Positions 29,560 to 41,227 are shown, numbered from the stretch's first letter. The stretch: DNA of 64,000 nt from Symbiodinium natans (GCA_905221605.1 CAJNDS010000835.1:434001-498000); one strand, 5' to 3'. Translations and numbers: made by a program. Notes: a model not told the origin generated them from the letters alone.

Positions 29560-29900
29560 GTCGCTGTATGATTACATTGTTGCATTCTTACGTCGTCATA
29601 TGATGTTTATTATAGTATTGCAATATTTTTCTATTGTTGGATTTTTTCGTAGCTTACTGCTATTACTATCATTAGTATTCTTAAGAAGTGACAAATATGT
29701 TCCATTTTTGTATGGTTGTTTTTTTATGACATGCGCACTATCTCATTATACTAGTATCTGATTAGATGAGTATCATCACCTTATTGCACGGTTAAAGGCT
29801 AGAACCCCGTTATATCCGCAGCTTCCGTAGAGGCAGCCTCCTGGGGCTTTCCACGGCCCTCTTCGGGCTACACTCGGTCTGCTCAGGCTTGGAAAGGGTT
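29560..29900. other. AT-rich stretch, no gene
   Basis: AT-rich plus-strand sequence with a 70-codon hydrophobic frame (29549-29761) that looks compositional. Nothing else seen. Confidence 0.5.
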
Positions 29901-29985
29901 CAGGGGTTTAGGGTTTAGGGTTTAGGGTTTAGGGTTTAGGGTTTAGGGTTTAGGGTTTAGGGTTAGGGGTTTAGGCTTCAGGGGT
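29900..29985 (+). repeat. (TTTAGGG)n telomere-like tract
   Basis: About nine units, then degenerate copies and a GAGAGAGA run at 30001. Confidence 0.95.
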
Positions 29986-30234
29986 TTGAGCACCTGTGAG
30001 TGAGAGAGAGAGAGTTCTAGAGAGGCCTCAGCCTTGGAAAAAAAGCCTAAACGTTCAACGGACTCCCTCAAGCGGCATTCCCTAAACTCAAGAACCCTAA
30101 GCCCTGAACTCACAGGCCCTAAACTCACCGAACTCTCTACACTTACAGACCCTAAGGCTGTCGAAGCCCTATGGACTCAAGAACCCGATACATACCCTAA
30201 ACCCCAAAACCGAAACCCTGCACCTAGAGCGATT

Positions 30235-30287
30235 CCCCACGCGCCTTGTGGCTGCGCCCACTGTACAATGGGAAGCGCATGGCTGAG
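30235..30287 (+). CDS. Orphan exon candidate
   Basis: An island between degenerate CCCTAAA-type tracts ends in a strong GTAAAA donor (30288). One frame reads R-A-L-W-L-R-P-L-Y-N-G-K-R-M-A-E. The acceptor is unclear. Confidence 0.35.
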
Positions 30288-30429
30288 GTAAAAAACTACC
30301 TTCAACCTAAACCCCAAACCCTGACCCGAAACCTTTCCCTGAACCCTGAACCCTAAACCTAGGCAGGAGGCAAACAAAAAGGCTCCTAAACCCTGAATCC
30401 TGAACCCTAAACCCTGAGCTGTGAACCCT

Positions 30430-30840
30430 AACCCTGAACCCTGAACGCTTCAACCCGGAATTCGAATTCACATTCAGGAATTCAAGAAGAATTCAAGGAT
30501 GGCGAGCCTCCGCAAAGGAACCACGTGACTTCGCTGACAATAGGCTGAGGCCTAGGCCCCGAGGCGCACCAGACAGTGACGAGAAGATGACAGCGGAAGG
30601 GCACGTGAGCGACCAGAGACAGCACTGGGCAGATGCCTGGGCAAAGGGACGGGACAGTGAAAGGGCGGAGCACAGATGGTGCAGGGGCAAAGAGGATGAA
30701 TCCCATGGGGGGAGAAATGGAAGAGTAATAGGAGATGAATTAGCACGTTTACCTGAACTTTGTATGGGGTCCTGGGGTCAACCATTTCTCCCCTGCCCCG
30801 TGCAGCTTGACCGCCCACGAGTTGAGAAGATGGCGAGATA
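30430..30840 (+). CDS. Charged open stretch, unknown
   Basis: A single frame is open for about 135 codons, rich in Asp, Glu, Arg and Lys (D-E-K-M-T-A-E-G-H-V-S-D-Q-R-Q-H-W-A-D-A). It stops at 30839. No family recognised; introns may interrupt it. Confidence 0.3.
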
Positions 30841-31118
30841 GGATGTTGTGGAGAAGTACTGAGATGTCCTGGGCAAGTTTCACTAGTCAATGAGCCTTCA
30901 CCAGTTAATGACCGTCTGTTAGCAACAGTGAGTGTTGAGTAGTATCACTAGCATGACTGTGGCCACATGCGCTGTAGAGCCGATGTTGAGACTATGGAAC
31001 CTGTGTGCCTCGCCTGGCTTGTCCGAGTGTGAGCGATTGAACCCGAAACCTAAACCCCAAACCCTAAAACCCTAAAACCCTAAACCCCAAACCCCAAAAC
31101 CCTAAAACCTTAGCCTCA

Positions 31119-31548
31119 AGAAGCCGGGGAGGCCCTGCTCTGGTCCGCATGGGCGGCCTCAGGGTCGCCGAGGAGCTGCAGGCGCGCAGTTGACATTTCG
31201 GATGTGGGGTTGAGGGTCGAGGGTTGAAGGTTGAGGACTGAGGGTTTAGGGTTTAGGGTTGAGGGTTTATGGCAGGGTTGAGGGCATTCTTTCGAGGATG
31301 GAGGGATGCTGACTTTGGTCCGTTCAGGGTCTAGGGTCTAAGTGCTTCCGGAACTTTCAACGCAGCTCGCAGGGCTTAGGGATGAACCCAAACCCTAAAC
31401 CCTTAGGTCCAAAAAAGCCCTAAACCCCTTGCAGAGAGTGCTTGCAGAAACACTGAACCCCTGTGCCCAACATCGCAAAGAAACAAGAGCTGGGCCGGCA
31501 GGAAAAGCTGCTCAACCTCTCGATGGGCTTCCTGGGTGGCAGCCTCAG
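31119..31548 (+). CDS. Two orphan exon candidates
   Basis: About 31119-31181 reads V-R-M-G-G-L-R-V-A-E-E-L-Q and ends at a GC donor. About 31460-31548 reads N-I-A-K-K-Q-E-L-G-R-Q-E-K-L-L-N-L-S-M-G. Each is preceded by a CCCTAAA-type tract (31040-31110; 31390-31430) and followed by TTTAGGG-type DNA. Family unknown; they may belong with the 35.1-35.5 kb exons. Confidence 0.45.
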
Positions 31549-31559
31549 AACTCCTCGGC

Positions 31560-33070
31560 ACGGTTTAGCAAAGGGTGCCTAGGGGTCTATAGGGTTCTAT
31601 AGAGTTTGCAGGGTTTCTAGGGTTTGGAGGTTTAGAGGTCTAAACCCTAAACCCTAAACCCTAAACCCTATATAGGGCTTATACATCGGGTTTCAGGGGT
31701 TTATGGGGGTTTCGTGTTTGGTGCGGGCCTGGCAGGGGAAGCCGCGGCCACGCCGAAGACCCTGTCGAAGGCTCGTTGCTCGATGGATCCGCATGATCCA
31801 TATTCGCCCCCTATAAAAACCCAAAATTCCCGAAGTGTGAGCCTCCTAATCTCTCAATCCCCCCAAAAAAAATCCTCCACAAGCTCGAACCCGAAAGCCG
31901 ACAGCTCCCCCTTAATATCTGGAAGGTGGGTTCCCTAGTGCTGCTGGCCCCCGTGGCCATCCTTCTCTGGATGGTCTCCTTGCAGCCACCGCCTCAGCCC
32001 ACCAGGGCTTTTTTGGAGCTTGGTGGCCCCGTGGTGCCCTTTACACCCCCTTCTTTTTGTGGGCTTCAAGGGTTCCCTATTGAAGGTAACCGACCCCCAA
32101 AAAGGCACCCTTATCATACTATGGGTAATATGGGTACTGAGGTACCAAGGCAGGAGAGGGGAGGATCATACCACTAGACCAAACAGCCAGCTGGCCCTGC
32201 ACTTCTCAAGAACACAACATTGGTTATGTGAGTGTGCGGAAAAACAGCAAGCACGAAAAGAGGAAATTTCCTTTTGTTCCTCTCTTTGTTTTTCCAACCA
32301 GGAAAAATTTTTTGGCACTTGAAGCACGTGTGGTGCAATAAAGAGATCCGCCTCCAGTGCCCTGTTTTTCTTCATAGGGGCTGTCACTAGTAAGCAGTAG
32401 GGGGATCTAATCCCCACAAGTGAAAAGTGCGAGTGATGTCCACGAGTGGGTCCACAAGTGGGTAGTGTCAGATTTTTTTTGCTCCCTCATGGAGAAGTTA
32501 AAGTTTTATGGTCTGTCGCTCACAAATGTCCCCTTGGGGCCGGTCTCAGAACCGCGTGGGGATCTTCTTCTTGCGGGTGTCTGAGACGACCGAGGCCTTT
32601 GGGCATTTGCATAGGAGTTGTCATCATTTTCCAATCAAACTTCCTTCGATGCTAGGAGGCCTACAGTTCTTTGTAACTAGCAGGGCAGGGTAGAGGAGGG
32701 CCCTTGCTTCCAATTTTGGCTCGGCTTCTTCCGTATGGCGTCAGCTTTTGCTGCTTTCTTTTGGGGCCCTTTTACAAACCCTATAGTCGGAACTTAGACC
32801 TATAGGAGTTTTTTCTGAGTCCCCAAAAGAATATATAGGGACAGAACCTCCCTCGGCACAGTTGCCACCTTCGATTTCCCCCCCCCCCCCCCTTCCCCCC
32901 TGCCATGGTGGCAGTAAGGAGCCACGTGTCTCGGCTGCTGCATTCTTTCGCACATTCTGGGTTTGCTGGCTCCCGCTGCTGCCTCCACTAGGAGCCCTGG
33001 GAGCTCTCATTTCATGTGCCCCTCAAGACCCCAGCCCAATGGACCGAAACCCATCGAGACGTCCCGAAAC
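31560..33070. other. Repeats and unresolved sequence
   Basis: Holds degenerate GGGTTTCTAGGG/CCCTAAA units (31590-31680), a small open island at 31735-31770, the dispersed repeat copy at 31985-32110 and a C run at 32880-32900. No gene recognised. Confidence 0.5.
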
Positions 33071-33074
33071 TCCC

Positions 33075-33312
33075 TTAGGGTTTCGGGTTTAGGGTTTAGG
33101 GTTTAGGGTTTCGGGTTTAGGGTTTAGGGTTTAGGGTTCCCCAAACAGTGCCTGCAGCCTTGAAGCCCTGTGATGCCAGCGCGGAGGTGCTATTTGGCCC
33201 TGCGTGTTGTCGCCGTCCAGATGGGGCCCTAGCAGTAAGCTTCGGGGCAAGGGTTTTAGGGTTTAGGGTTTAGGGTTTAGGGTTTAGGGGTTTAGGGGTT
33301 TAGGGGTTAGGG
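33075..33312 (+). repeat. Two (TTTAGGG)n tracts
   Basis: 33078-33138 (with TTTCGGG variants) and 33255-33312 flank a ~110-bp island that may hold an exon (P-A-C-C-R-P-D-G-A-L-A). Confidence 0.9.
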
Positions 33313-33333
33313 TTGCGGCAAGGGGCGTGATTT

Positions 33334-33768
33334 GTGGAGCATAATATAGCTTTGCTTGGACTTGAGCCGAGTCATGGTCGATTCTTTGGTCAGAAGGGGT
33401 TCCGGGCCACAGCAGCGTTCGGTCGCGGATGGCAGCATCTTTGCTCAGCAAGCATGCCACAGCAATCGTTTGGGTTGCCTAAACTTTCTGAGCCAGGCCT
33501 CCGCATGAGTCAGTTGGAGCCTGCGAAGCTCCTGGCACTTAATCACGCCGGTGCGGTAGGAAGAACTCAAGAACTCCCTGCCGTGATGTTAATGGGGAGG
33601 TCGAGGCAACCTGTCTGTCTCGCCCCATGCACCCAGACTGCCTGCCGGGTGACAAAACAGAACCCAAAGCCTCTCAACCCTATTCTTCTCGATGCTCTGG
33701 AGGTCCACTGGCAAGTTGGCTTTGCCTTTGCTGGTGGGGTGCCTCAGAGCTTACGTCAACTTATCTAG
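33334..33768 (+). CDS. Hypothetical open frame, 144 codons
   Basis: An open plus-strand frame without low complexity and with no motif recognised. A minus-strand frame at 33751-33963 (containing D-V-E-F-V-E-F-M-R-A-W-G) overlaps its 3' end and is equally plausible as coding. Confidence 0.25.
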   Translation: MEHNIALLGLEPSHGRFFGQKGFRATAAFGRGWQHLCSASMPQQSFGLPKLSEPGLRMSQLEPAKLLALNHAGAVGRTQELPAVMLMGRSRQPVCLAPCTQTACRVTKQNPKPLNPILLDALEVHWQVGFAFAGGVPQSLRQLI

Positions 33769-33968
33769 GGGAAGTTCGGGAATGCTAAGGGGAATAGGAT
33801 TTTCGGACAGAGGGTCACCAGGGTTCAGGCATGGCACTTCTGAAGCCGCTTTTAATCCCCAGGCCCTCATAAACTCCACGAACTCGACGTCACTAGGAGA
33901 TACCCAGGGATCAGGCTGCGGAGCCCTGCGCGGGAACGCCCAGAGAAGAGCGTTGGACTGCAAGCCAA

Positions 33969-35100
33969 GATGAAGTGTTAGGTATGCGAATGTAACCGTT
34001 TCTTGACTTGCAAGTACTTATCGTTGCGAATCCGATCCCAAACCCCAAGCCGCGAACGCTAAACCCACCTGAGCTGATGCACCCAACATGGTCCCGTCAG
34101 AGCCGGCCTGTAGAGACCCTAACAGCCAGAGGAGCTAAGGAGGTTCAGGGTTCACAGGCCTGGTTGCATCAGGGTTCACAAGGGTCTACGCAACAGGGCT
34201 TAGGGCCTGGCATCGGTCCGGAGGTGGCCAATCTTGCGATCCTCTTTGCGATGCCACGGATATGGTGGCTTCTGCTGAAGGCTGAGACGTCTTTGATGGG
34301 TGTGATTTGGCTCTTCCAGCACTCCGGTACATTCGGCCACCGGAAAACGCATGCAATACTGCGACACCAAGCACGTTCTTCCTCCTGTTTTTTGCTTTCC
34401 GTTTCGTGCCGCCCCCCCCCCCCAGGCGGGGGCAGGCGGCTAGTTACCCGCAAAGCCAAGCCATATTGCACAGGTCCCACATGTTTGCTTTACCAGCATG
34501 CAACTGGAGGATGAACATTGTTGCAACATGTTTCATCTTGGGCGAGGGCTGGCCTGGAACGAGATGTTGGCTGTTGTTGGCGGGGCCTTAATGGAGATGT
34601 TAGCAAAGATTTTGGTGAAGGATTGCGTCTTACGGGGAGTTTTCAGCAGTAAAGAAGAGGAAAGTGAACAAAAGTGGGATTTCACGTTGAGCATCCCGCA
34701 AAAATGTACTTCATCAACATCGGAATTTCAGCACCAGGCGGTGGGCGTGGCATCTCCAGCCATCACTTGGGGGCTGGCCTGGGCACTCAGTCCTCCTGGC
34801 GCAAGCACCAGGTTCTCTTCTTGAAGTTTCGTCGATCGTGGGGTTTGTTTTACGTACAGGGCTTTACTGCAGCCGTAGCTAGTTCTGACGCTTCGTGGGT
34901 ATTCGCGCCTTCACCTTCCCTACAAGCAGAAGAACCGCGAAGCAGAATGTCTCGGAGCACCGGAACTCACCCAAAACCTGGCCTCATGCAAGACCCGCGG
35001 TAGGCCCCGAAGTACTACTTGAAAGCCAAAGCCCCAATCTGCATCCTTGGACCCTGTAATCCCTAAACGGAGGTGCTTAGTGTGTGATGTCAGCTGGGTT
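33969..35100 (+). other. Unresolved, possibly exon-bearing
   Basis: Several short open islands (34205-34300, 34540-34640, 34690-34730, 34870-34995) could be exons but none is recognised. A C run lies at 34413-34424. Confidence 0.35.
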
Positions 35101-35142
35101 CACAGGGAGTTGTATCTCCTGTCGTGGTTCACGGCCGGAAAG

Positions 35143-35530
35143 GATGGTTTGTGCCCATGCGGAGCCCAAGGCCGAGTTCTCAAAGACGCGGCCGCGGGCT
35201 GAGTTCGAAGAGGAGGCGGGGCAGGTTTAGGGATTCGCGGGGCCTTGGGGGCCTTTTGGGACCTGCGGGTTCAGGGGCTTCATTCTGAGGGGTCAGTGGT
35301 TCTAGGGAGGGGGTGGCAGGGTGTATGATCTCCAGGGCTTCACGGCTGCTGGTTTCCATGTGAGCTGCCAAGTCGAGGTCCATCTCCTAAACGCCCTCAA
35401 CACCCTGAATCCCCTAACCTCCCCCCTATACCCCAAACCGAACGAACTATGGGTAATCCACACCTGCTTATCACAGGTGAACGGCGCCGCCCCGGCCGAA
35501 GCCGAAGAGACGGCGGCGGCCGACGAATGA
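35143..35530 (+). CDS. C-terminal exon pair of an unknown acidic-tailed protein
   Basis: Exon 35143-35224 (G)-M-V-C-A-H-A-E-P-K-A-E-F-S-K ends at a GTTTAGGG donor (35225). Exon 35477-35530 follows TTATCACAG and reads V-N-G-A-A-P-A-E-A-E-E-T-A-A-A-D-E, then TGA. Phases agree (0/0). The charged Ala/Glu tail looks like the end of a soluble protein. Family not recognised. Confidence 0.55.
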
Positions 35531-35831
35531 TGCGTGGAGGGCAACATGAAAAAGCACACCAACACAGACATTTTGTTTGGGGCCAGGTGAGGGTTCGTGG
35601 GTCTTAGAGAGTATATGGTACAGCGAATTTCGGGCATCAAGCCGGGCGGGAACACACAAGCTCGTTGCAAAAAGGGCTTGTAGGATCTTAGGGAGGTTTT
35701 TTTGGGGGGGGAACGGGGTTATATGGGTTTTGAGGACTTGGGGGTCCCTGGGCGGCTTTTTGGGAGATGCAAGCGGCCCTTCAAGGGATCTTCGTCTTAA
35801 CGCTGTGTTTCTACGGGTTCCTTTCAACGCC

Positions 35832-35940
35832 CCAGGGTTTAGGGTTTAGGGTTTAGGGTTTAGGGTTTAGAGTCCTTAGTACCCGGCTGGCTGCAGAGAC
35901 CAGGTTGCAAAAGGGTTTAGGGTTTAGGGAGAGCCCGAAG
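35832..35940 (+). repeat. (TTTAGGG)n tracts
   Basis: Five units at 35833-35868, then GTTGCAAAAGGGTTTAGGG at about 35904-35922, an example of the recurring GCAAAA(A)GGG lead-in. Confidence 0.9.
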
Positions 35941-35950
35941 CCCAAAACCC

Positions 35951-36247
35951 TTGTGGCTCAAAGAACAGCAGCCTCGTCCTCTACCACCGGGCCGGACCTA
36001 CGTTGGGCACTTGGGGGGTCCCACCCAGGAGTCGAAGAACAAAAGGCTGGCAGAAGCAAATCCCAACTCTACACTTGGGATCGTCTCCTTTGCCTATGCA
36101 TGCTATTCGCAATGCATTCAGCCCTACCCGGATGCCTACCCATGTGCCGGATATTTGTTTTTTTTGGTGGTTCTAAAGCGAATAGTAGCGAAAGCTGAAA
36201 GGCTGTTGAGGTGCAATTGTAGTGCTTCATGGGTCCCTGATCCCTAA
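35951..36247 (+). CDS. Hypothetical frame with hydrophobic segment
   Basis: Reads N-K-R-L-A-E-A-N-P-N-S-T-L-G-I-V-S-F-A-Y, then G-Y-L-F-F-L-V-V-L-K-R-I-V. Possibly one membrane-protein exon starting after GGCTGGCAG. Unknown family. Confidence 0.3.
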   Translation: MWLKEQQPRPLPPGRTYVGHLGGPTQESKNKRLAEANPNSTLGIVSFAYACYSQCIQPYPDAYPCAGYLFFLVVLKRIVAKAERLLRCNCSASWVPDP

Positions 36248-36505
36248 ACTTGTTTTTTGCAACTCTTGAGCCTCTCTTTTCCGAACTCCTGCGTTTGCTC
36301 GTGGGTAGGCTGCCCCCGGAGTTTGGGGCTCGTGTTCTAGGTTCGGGATTTGGCAAGGTGACACCAGGTAGGCAGATAACATGCCAGAGGCAACTTCAAG
36401 TTTGGTGTTGCAGAACCGAGTCCGGATCCAGCAAGGGTTTACGGTTTACGCGCCTAAACCCTAAACCCCAAACCCCAAACCCCAAACCCAGTTCTTGGAG
36501 GGCAG

Positions 36506-36578
36506 ATCTTGAGGTCTGGGCGGCATGCTCGCCACGTGGGCAGGGAGCCAGGCGTCCACCTGTTCTCGGGAAGTGCGC
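36506..36578 (+). CDS. Orphan exon candidate with GTAAGC donor
   Basis: A GGGCAG acceptor, an open island and a canonical GTAAGC donor, downstream of degenerate CCCTAAA units (36455-36490). One frame reads R-E-P-G-V-H-L-F-S-G-S-A. Unknown family. Confidence 0.4.
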
Positions 36579-36599
36579 GTAAGCCCAAAACCTGAACCC

Positions 36600-38020
36600 G
36601 TGGAACAACGTTTTTTGAGGTAACGCTATAGCACTCTTTGCGTTAAGGTCATGGAGTCATGGAGTAGTTCCCTTAAGAAGATTCCCAGGTTACTGCAAAA
36701 TAGTGGAGAGCACGGGAAACTTTTCTACGGACCGGGAAGCCGGTCCTTCTAGACTGTCACAACAGGCACTCTACGTAGAAACAATCAGAAACAGCTACTC
36801 TGGGTAGTTTCTGTTTTGCGTTGTTCATGGCAGGGCGTGTGCGGAGCTTTCGAAGTGTGCGGCACTTCGCGGAAGGTAGCCTGCCGCGGGCGCGCGCCCG
36901 TGCAGGCACAGGCGCAGCTCGGGATGGCGTTGCTGCTCTGGGATGCCAGCCAGAGCACAGGGAACTACTAGCAGGGGAGAGGAAGGCCCTAACTAGCGTT
37001 GAGTTTCAGGGCTCGGGACTGTTTCAGGAATCAGTCTCAGATAGTTCAGTAGGGGCCGGTCATGATGGAGTGATGGCATTCAATTCCTCCGCTGGAGAGC
37101 TGACGTGCTGAAGTGCCAACATCAACTGCAAATTCTTTTGGGAGGGACGATGAACGATCACGCTTGTTGTCGTGTACTTGCCTACACTTTCTTAACCCTA
37201 ATTTCCCAAGCCTTGGACCATAGGCCTTCCTAGGATTCTTTTAATTTGTCTCGAGAAGGATCAAGGGCTGTGTGTTGACCTGGTCGTTATTTTCGCCATA
37301 TTGCCGAGACTTACTGATGACTTCGGCTGTGTCTTTAGACTCGAGGCTTCATGCTATGTCGTCCGGCCGGAAGTTCGGAACAATACTTGGCAAGTAAACC
37401 AAGTAGATGAATGGTCAGTTTGAGAGTTGTGCTTTTGACGGGTACTGTTTTTCCATAGTTTTTGTGCGTGAGTCGGGAAAGAAGCCGCCACGGGCACATT
37501 AGTCATTGGCCGGTCGTGCCTTGAAGCATTCCGGTGCCTCACGCTGCCTCACAAAATTGAGTTGCAGTACCCCCAAAGCCTGAAACCCTAAACCCCTAGT
37601 GTGTGACGCTCGGGTTGCGTTTTTCGAAGAGCCTTGAGGGCCCCCCTTGCTGGACAAGCTGACTGAAATGACATCCCCCACCTTTACTTGGTCTTTCGTA
37701 TGGTTCTTCACGTAATGACTGCATTGTTGATGGGTTGAAGTCGTGGGGGGATGCCCCAGAAAGCTTCTTTGACTGTGTTTTAAGCTAGAGGGTGCCGGGA
37801 CCACGGACTGCTTCATAAGTGGTTCATCTGTGGACTGAAGGGCCCGGCCTGGAGGGCCTCCTGAGATGTTTTGCTGATGTTGGTGTAGAACGAACCGAGA
37901 GAGACTCGGGAGGGCTCGGGGCCCTCTTTGCGACCATGACATGACATCACATAACCACGACTGTTCCCTGCGGAGTGATCCCAGAGGGGGTCTGCTAGGC
38001 GGGTGGCAAAAAAACCCTGC
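36600..38020. other. No identified gene
   Basis: A plus-strand frame at 36821-37111 is open for 96 codons and might be coding. The rest shows no recognisable features until the long telomere-like array. Confidence 0.4.
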
Positions 38021-38021
38021 A

Positions 38022-38262
38022 TAAACCCTAAACCCTAGGCCCTAAACCCTAAACCCTAAACCCTAAACCCTAAATTTAAACCCTAAACCCTAAACCCTAA
38101 ACCCTAAACCCTAAACCCTAAACCCTAAACCCTAAACCCTAAACCCTAAACCCTAAACCCTAAACCCTAAACCCTAAACCCTAAACCCTAAACCCTAAAC
38201 CCTAAACCCTAAACCCTAAACCCTAAACCCTAAACCCTAAACCCTAAACCCTAAACCCAACC
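38022..38262 (-). repeat. Longest (CCCTAAA)n array in the window
   Basis: About 33 near-perfect CCCTAAA units with one AAATTTAAA interruption. It is preceded by GCTAGGCGGGTGGCAAAAAA (37994-38013) and followed by unique DNA, so it is an interior array, not a chromosome end. Confidence 0.97.
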
Positions 38263-38334
38263 ATCTTCTGGGGCAAGGCCAGGTCAGTGATTGGCAGCCA
38301 GGCAGCAGGCCGGGCTCAGTCATGGCTTCGGGTC

Positions 38335-38375
38335 TGGGGTTTAGGGTTTAGGGTTTAGGGTTTAGGGTTTAGGGG
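38335..38375 (+). repeat. (TTTAGGG)n tract
   Basis: Five units facing the 38022-38262 array across about 75 bp of unique sequence. Confidence 0.93.
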
Positions 38376-38625
38376 GCAGGGGCTGGGTCTGGGTGTTCGT
38401 AATTCAGGGCGCAGGGTCTACGTCCGGTTTTGCCTGGTCTCGTGCTGGGCATGGCTGGGAGGTGGAGGCTCGGTATTTTGCACGCAGGAGTCTTTGCATG
38501 AGCAGCAGGTTTCGGGGGGGACGCTGTTTCTTGGGGGGTCAGGGCTCGGGCTCGGGTTCCAGGACCTTGGTGGTCCCGCACCCTGAACCATCCTAGGCCC
38601 TAATCTTGCTGTTGCTTCCTTGCAG

Positions 38626-38682
38626 CTGTTGGCCGACATCTCCTTCTGCCTCGCACTACCCATGAACATTCTTGCAGCATAT
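38626..38682 (+). CDS. Orphan exon with hydrophobic helix
   Basis: A strong acceptor (CTTCCTTGCAG), 19 codons (L-L-A-D-I-S-F-C-L-A-L-P-M-N-I-L-A-A-Y) and a GT donor. Phase 0 at both ends. Probably one transmembrane helix of an unidentified membrane protein. Confidence 0.5.
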
Positions 38683-38877
38683 GTGCAAACCCGGAACCCT
38701 AGACCCTCAACAGCACTCCGTGGCTGGCGAGCTCACACCCAAACCCTGAACCTTAAACCCTGAACCCATCGTGCTGGGACTCTCTGATGCACACCCCCAA
38801 GCCCTGACAGGGTCAGGGAAACCCCATGAAGGAGCCCTCCCCCATAAACTGCCGAAAGCCTCCGCTAGGCATGCCTA

Positions 38878-38974
38878 CCTAAACCCTAAACCCTAAACCC
38901 TAAACCCTAAACCCTAAACCCCCAGAACCCTAACCCTAAACCCTAAACCCTAAACCCTAAACCCTAAACCCCCA
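38878..38974 (-). repeat. (CCCTAAA)n tract with CCCAGAACCC interruption
   Basis: Two blocks of five units separated by a repeated CCCCCAGAACCCT junction, which occurs twice. Confidence 0.95.
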
Positions 38975-38999
38975 GAACCCTCCCTTGGACCCTAAAACC

Positions 39000-40640
39000 T
39001 CTTGAGCTCTCTTGGGCCATGTCCCCTGGGCTTCTAGACCTGTGGGCCGGCTTTCCCGCGCCCTTGACAGACACAAGGGGGTTTAGGGTTTAGGATTTCG
39101 GGTTTAGGGTGTAGGTTCCGCAAGCCTGTGGGAAAAAAGGGGTTCAGGGTTTAGGTCAAGGGGTTCAGCTTCCGGCTAGGGGGTGGTTTTGGGTGGAGGG
39201 TTTGGTGTCTATGCTTTGGGCGTGGAGACCTGGAGTGGGGAGATGCTTTTAACTTAGTCGTGAGTCGGATCTCTCAAGACTCAACGCGTTTTTTGGCTCG
39301 TTCGTCGAGTTGCTTTTGTTGCCTTGGCTGTGAGAGTTGAGGGCTACGGAGCAACACGATGCGAGAAAGTCATAGCAAGAGCATGGAAAGGCCATCCTGA
39401 AGGCCAGCACCTGGTAGCAACGAACCTCCTCGGTGCTTTGAGATGCTTCAAGACTCCACCCCTTGGATGCCGCCCATATGAAAGAGTGGTAGGTGCATGC
39501 AAAAAATTCTGTTGAGCTCCTGTTTATTTGGGGTTGCCCTCTGTTAGCGACAAGTTTGGCGCAAACGGGATCCGGCGACTGCTCGAGGGGTTCGGAGGGA
39601 TCTCCGGTCATGGATACTTCGTGCAGACCAATCAGTAGCCGGGCCCCCCCACCCCTGCAAAAACCCCTATAGCCTCAAGAGGGTTACGGCTCGCGACCCT
39701 GATGATTTAGCGGGTCATCGTGCGGAATTTGGCCGCTTAAAGACTTAAAGGCTTAAAGGGGAAAGGAAGGTACATCTTTCCCTATCTCCCTATCAGCAAC
39801 TTGTACGAACATGGGGATCATGTCGCGAAAATGTGTCGAGCCATGCCACACCGCCCAGGTGCGTCGGGAAGAAGAGCTGGTGTCCTCCTCAGAATTTTAA
39901 CATTTTCGGTACACTACCAAAGCGCCGACATTCTAAAGAGGCCTCTGTACCGTATGATCAAGAGCTCTCAAGCCTCCACCCTAAAGTTTTTGAAGTGGGA
40001 GTTGCTGTTCTTGCTTCTTGCCTTACTTCCTAGTGAGGCTCGCCGTCATCTGCTGTTTGTTTCAAGCCGCCGTCACATAGATTGGATCCACCCACGCCGA
40101 TCTTGCGAGGCGGGGTATGGCAGCGGCATGGTCTGCAGCCAGGCTGTGACCTGGACAAAAGCAGCCATCTGCCTTGGTAATGCAGAACACCAAACCCCCC
40201 CCCCCCCCAGTCCGCCGCCTGTATGTACGCTCTCTTCCTTCTCGCGCTCTCCCTCTCTCTCTCTCTCTCTGCCTCTCGCTCTCTCTCTTCTCTCTGCGCT
40301 TTCTCATGTTGAAGCCCATACGCGGGGAGGTCTGGCAAGAGCCTTGCCCAACGTCATCTGCATCAAAGCTGTAGCCCGGGCGCCATCTTAACTTTCAAGA
40401 ACTGCCTGGCCTGGCACGCCATAAGATCTCAATCAGCGAAAATTAGGTCTTCTGAATTTGGGACCGAGTTGCCCGAAGGTAACCCTGTTTGGTTCAAGAT
40501 CTCTCCTATTCCAGGCATTCCGAAGCCCCAAATCCCAAAAACCAACGGGAGGGTGGGTGGCCCAACCTAGGAGCCCTGCAAAGGCCCTAACCCCTAACCC
40601 CTAACCCCTAAACCCTAACCCTGACATTGCCCCTTATCCC
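39000..40640. other. No identified gene
   Basis: A plus-strand frame at 39324-39515 could be an exon. A CT microsatellite lies at about 40245-40300 and a C run at 40195-40209. CCCTAAC units lie at 40585-40620. Confidence 0.4.
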
Positions 40641-40642
40641 AG

Positions 40643-41023
40643 GTGGAACGTGGTGAAGTGCTCTTGCGATTGGACCTGGAGCTTTGTTGGACGGCCCCCC
40701 GGTGTGAACCCAGAGAAGGTCACCCCCCATCTCTGTCCCACTGCCCCGAGGCTTTCAACAGTAGAATCTCCGGAGGGCGATTGTCATGGGCCCTTGTTGG
40801 GTCCATTCAAAAGGCTCTGCTGTTGGATGGGAATCCTGAAAGGGACCACGGCCATTGCCCTAAGTTAGAGAACTGCCCAAATCTCGCGAGAGTCTTGTTC
40901 TTACTTTCTGTTGCCTGGAGTGTTTTGCTTCATCGAGTGTTCTTCGTCGACGCACTTGTCAAGGAGGTCACTAGGACCTCCAAGCCCTGCATACCCAAGA
41001 CTCTAAACACCCTTAGAACTTAA
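40643..41023 (+). CDS. Exon candidate(s), unknown family
   Basis: A TTATCCCAG acceptor opens a frame that starts V-E-R-G-E-V-L-L-R-L-D-L-E-L and later contains L-F-L-L-S-V-A-W-S-V-L-L-H-R. A second frame is also open at first, so the true frame is uncertain. Confidence 0.35.
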   Translation: MERGEVLLRLDLELCWTAPRCEPREGHPPSLSHCPEAFNSRISGGRLSWALVGSIQKALLLDGNPERDHGHCPKLENCPNLARVLFLLSVAWSVLLHRVFFVDALVKEVTRTSKPCIPKTLNTLRT

Positions 41024-41227
41024 TCCGAAACGCCCTGCGCTTTTGAACATTGTAGGTGTTCGACTCTGTACCAAGGTCGGCCAGAATGAACTGTATACAA
41101 TCTACTGGTTAGGGGCAGCAAGCGTCGCTGGGAGGATGACGTTTTTTGCCGTTTTGAATCTGTTTTAACCCAGCTGAGGTTGCTTGTTCGGTTTTTGTTG
41201 TCCGCTCATGTGCTAGTGTTGCAAGCT

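Noticed and set aside
32713-32722. Second spliced-leader relict (ATTTTGGCTC)
   Set aside because: Only ten bases match and the CAAG end is missing; too short to separate from chance.
33935-33995. tRNA-Cys-like string (GAGCGTTGGACTGCAAGCC)
   Set aside because: The anticodon stem cannot form with a 7-nt loop, and no D-arm or T-arm with GGTTCRA is found.
38022-38262. Chromosome end (true telomere)
   Set aside because: Unique DNA and further exons continue on both sides, so the array is interstitial.
39801-40391. 196-codon frame with Ser/Leu run
   Set aside because: The tail is a CT microsatellite and the rest has no recognisable features.
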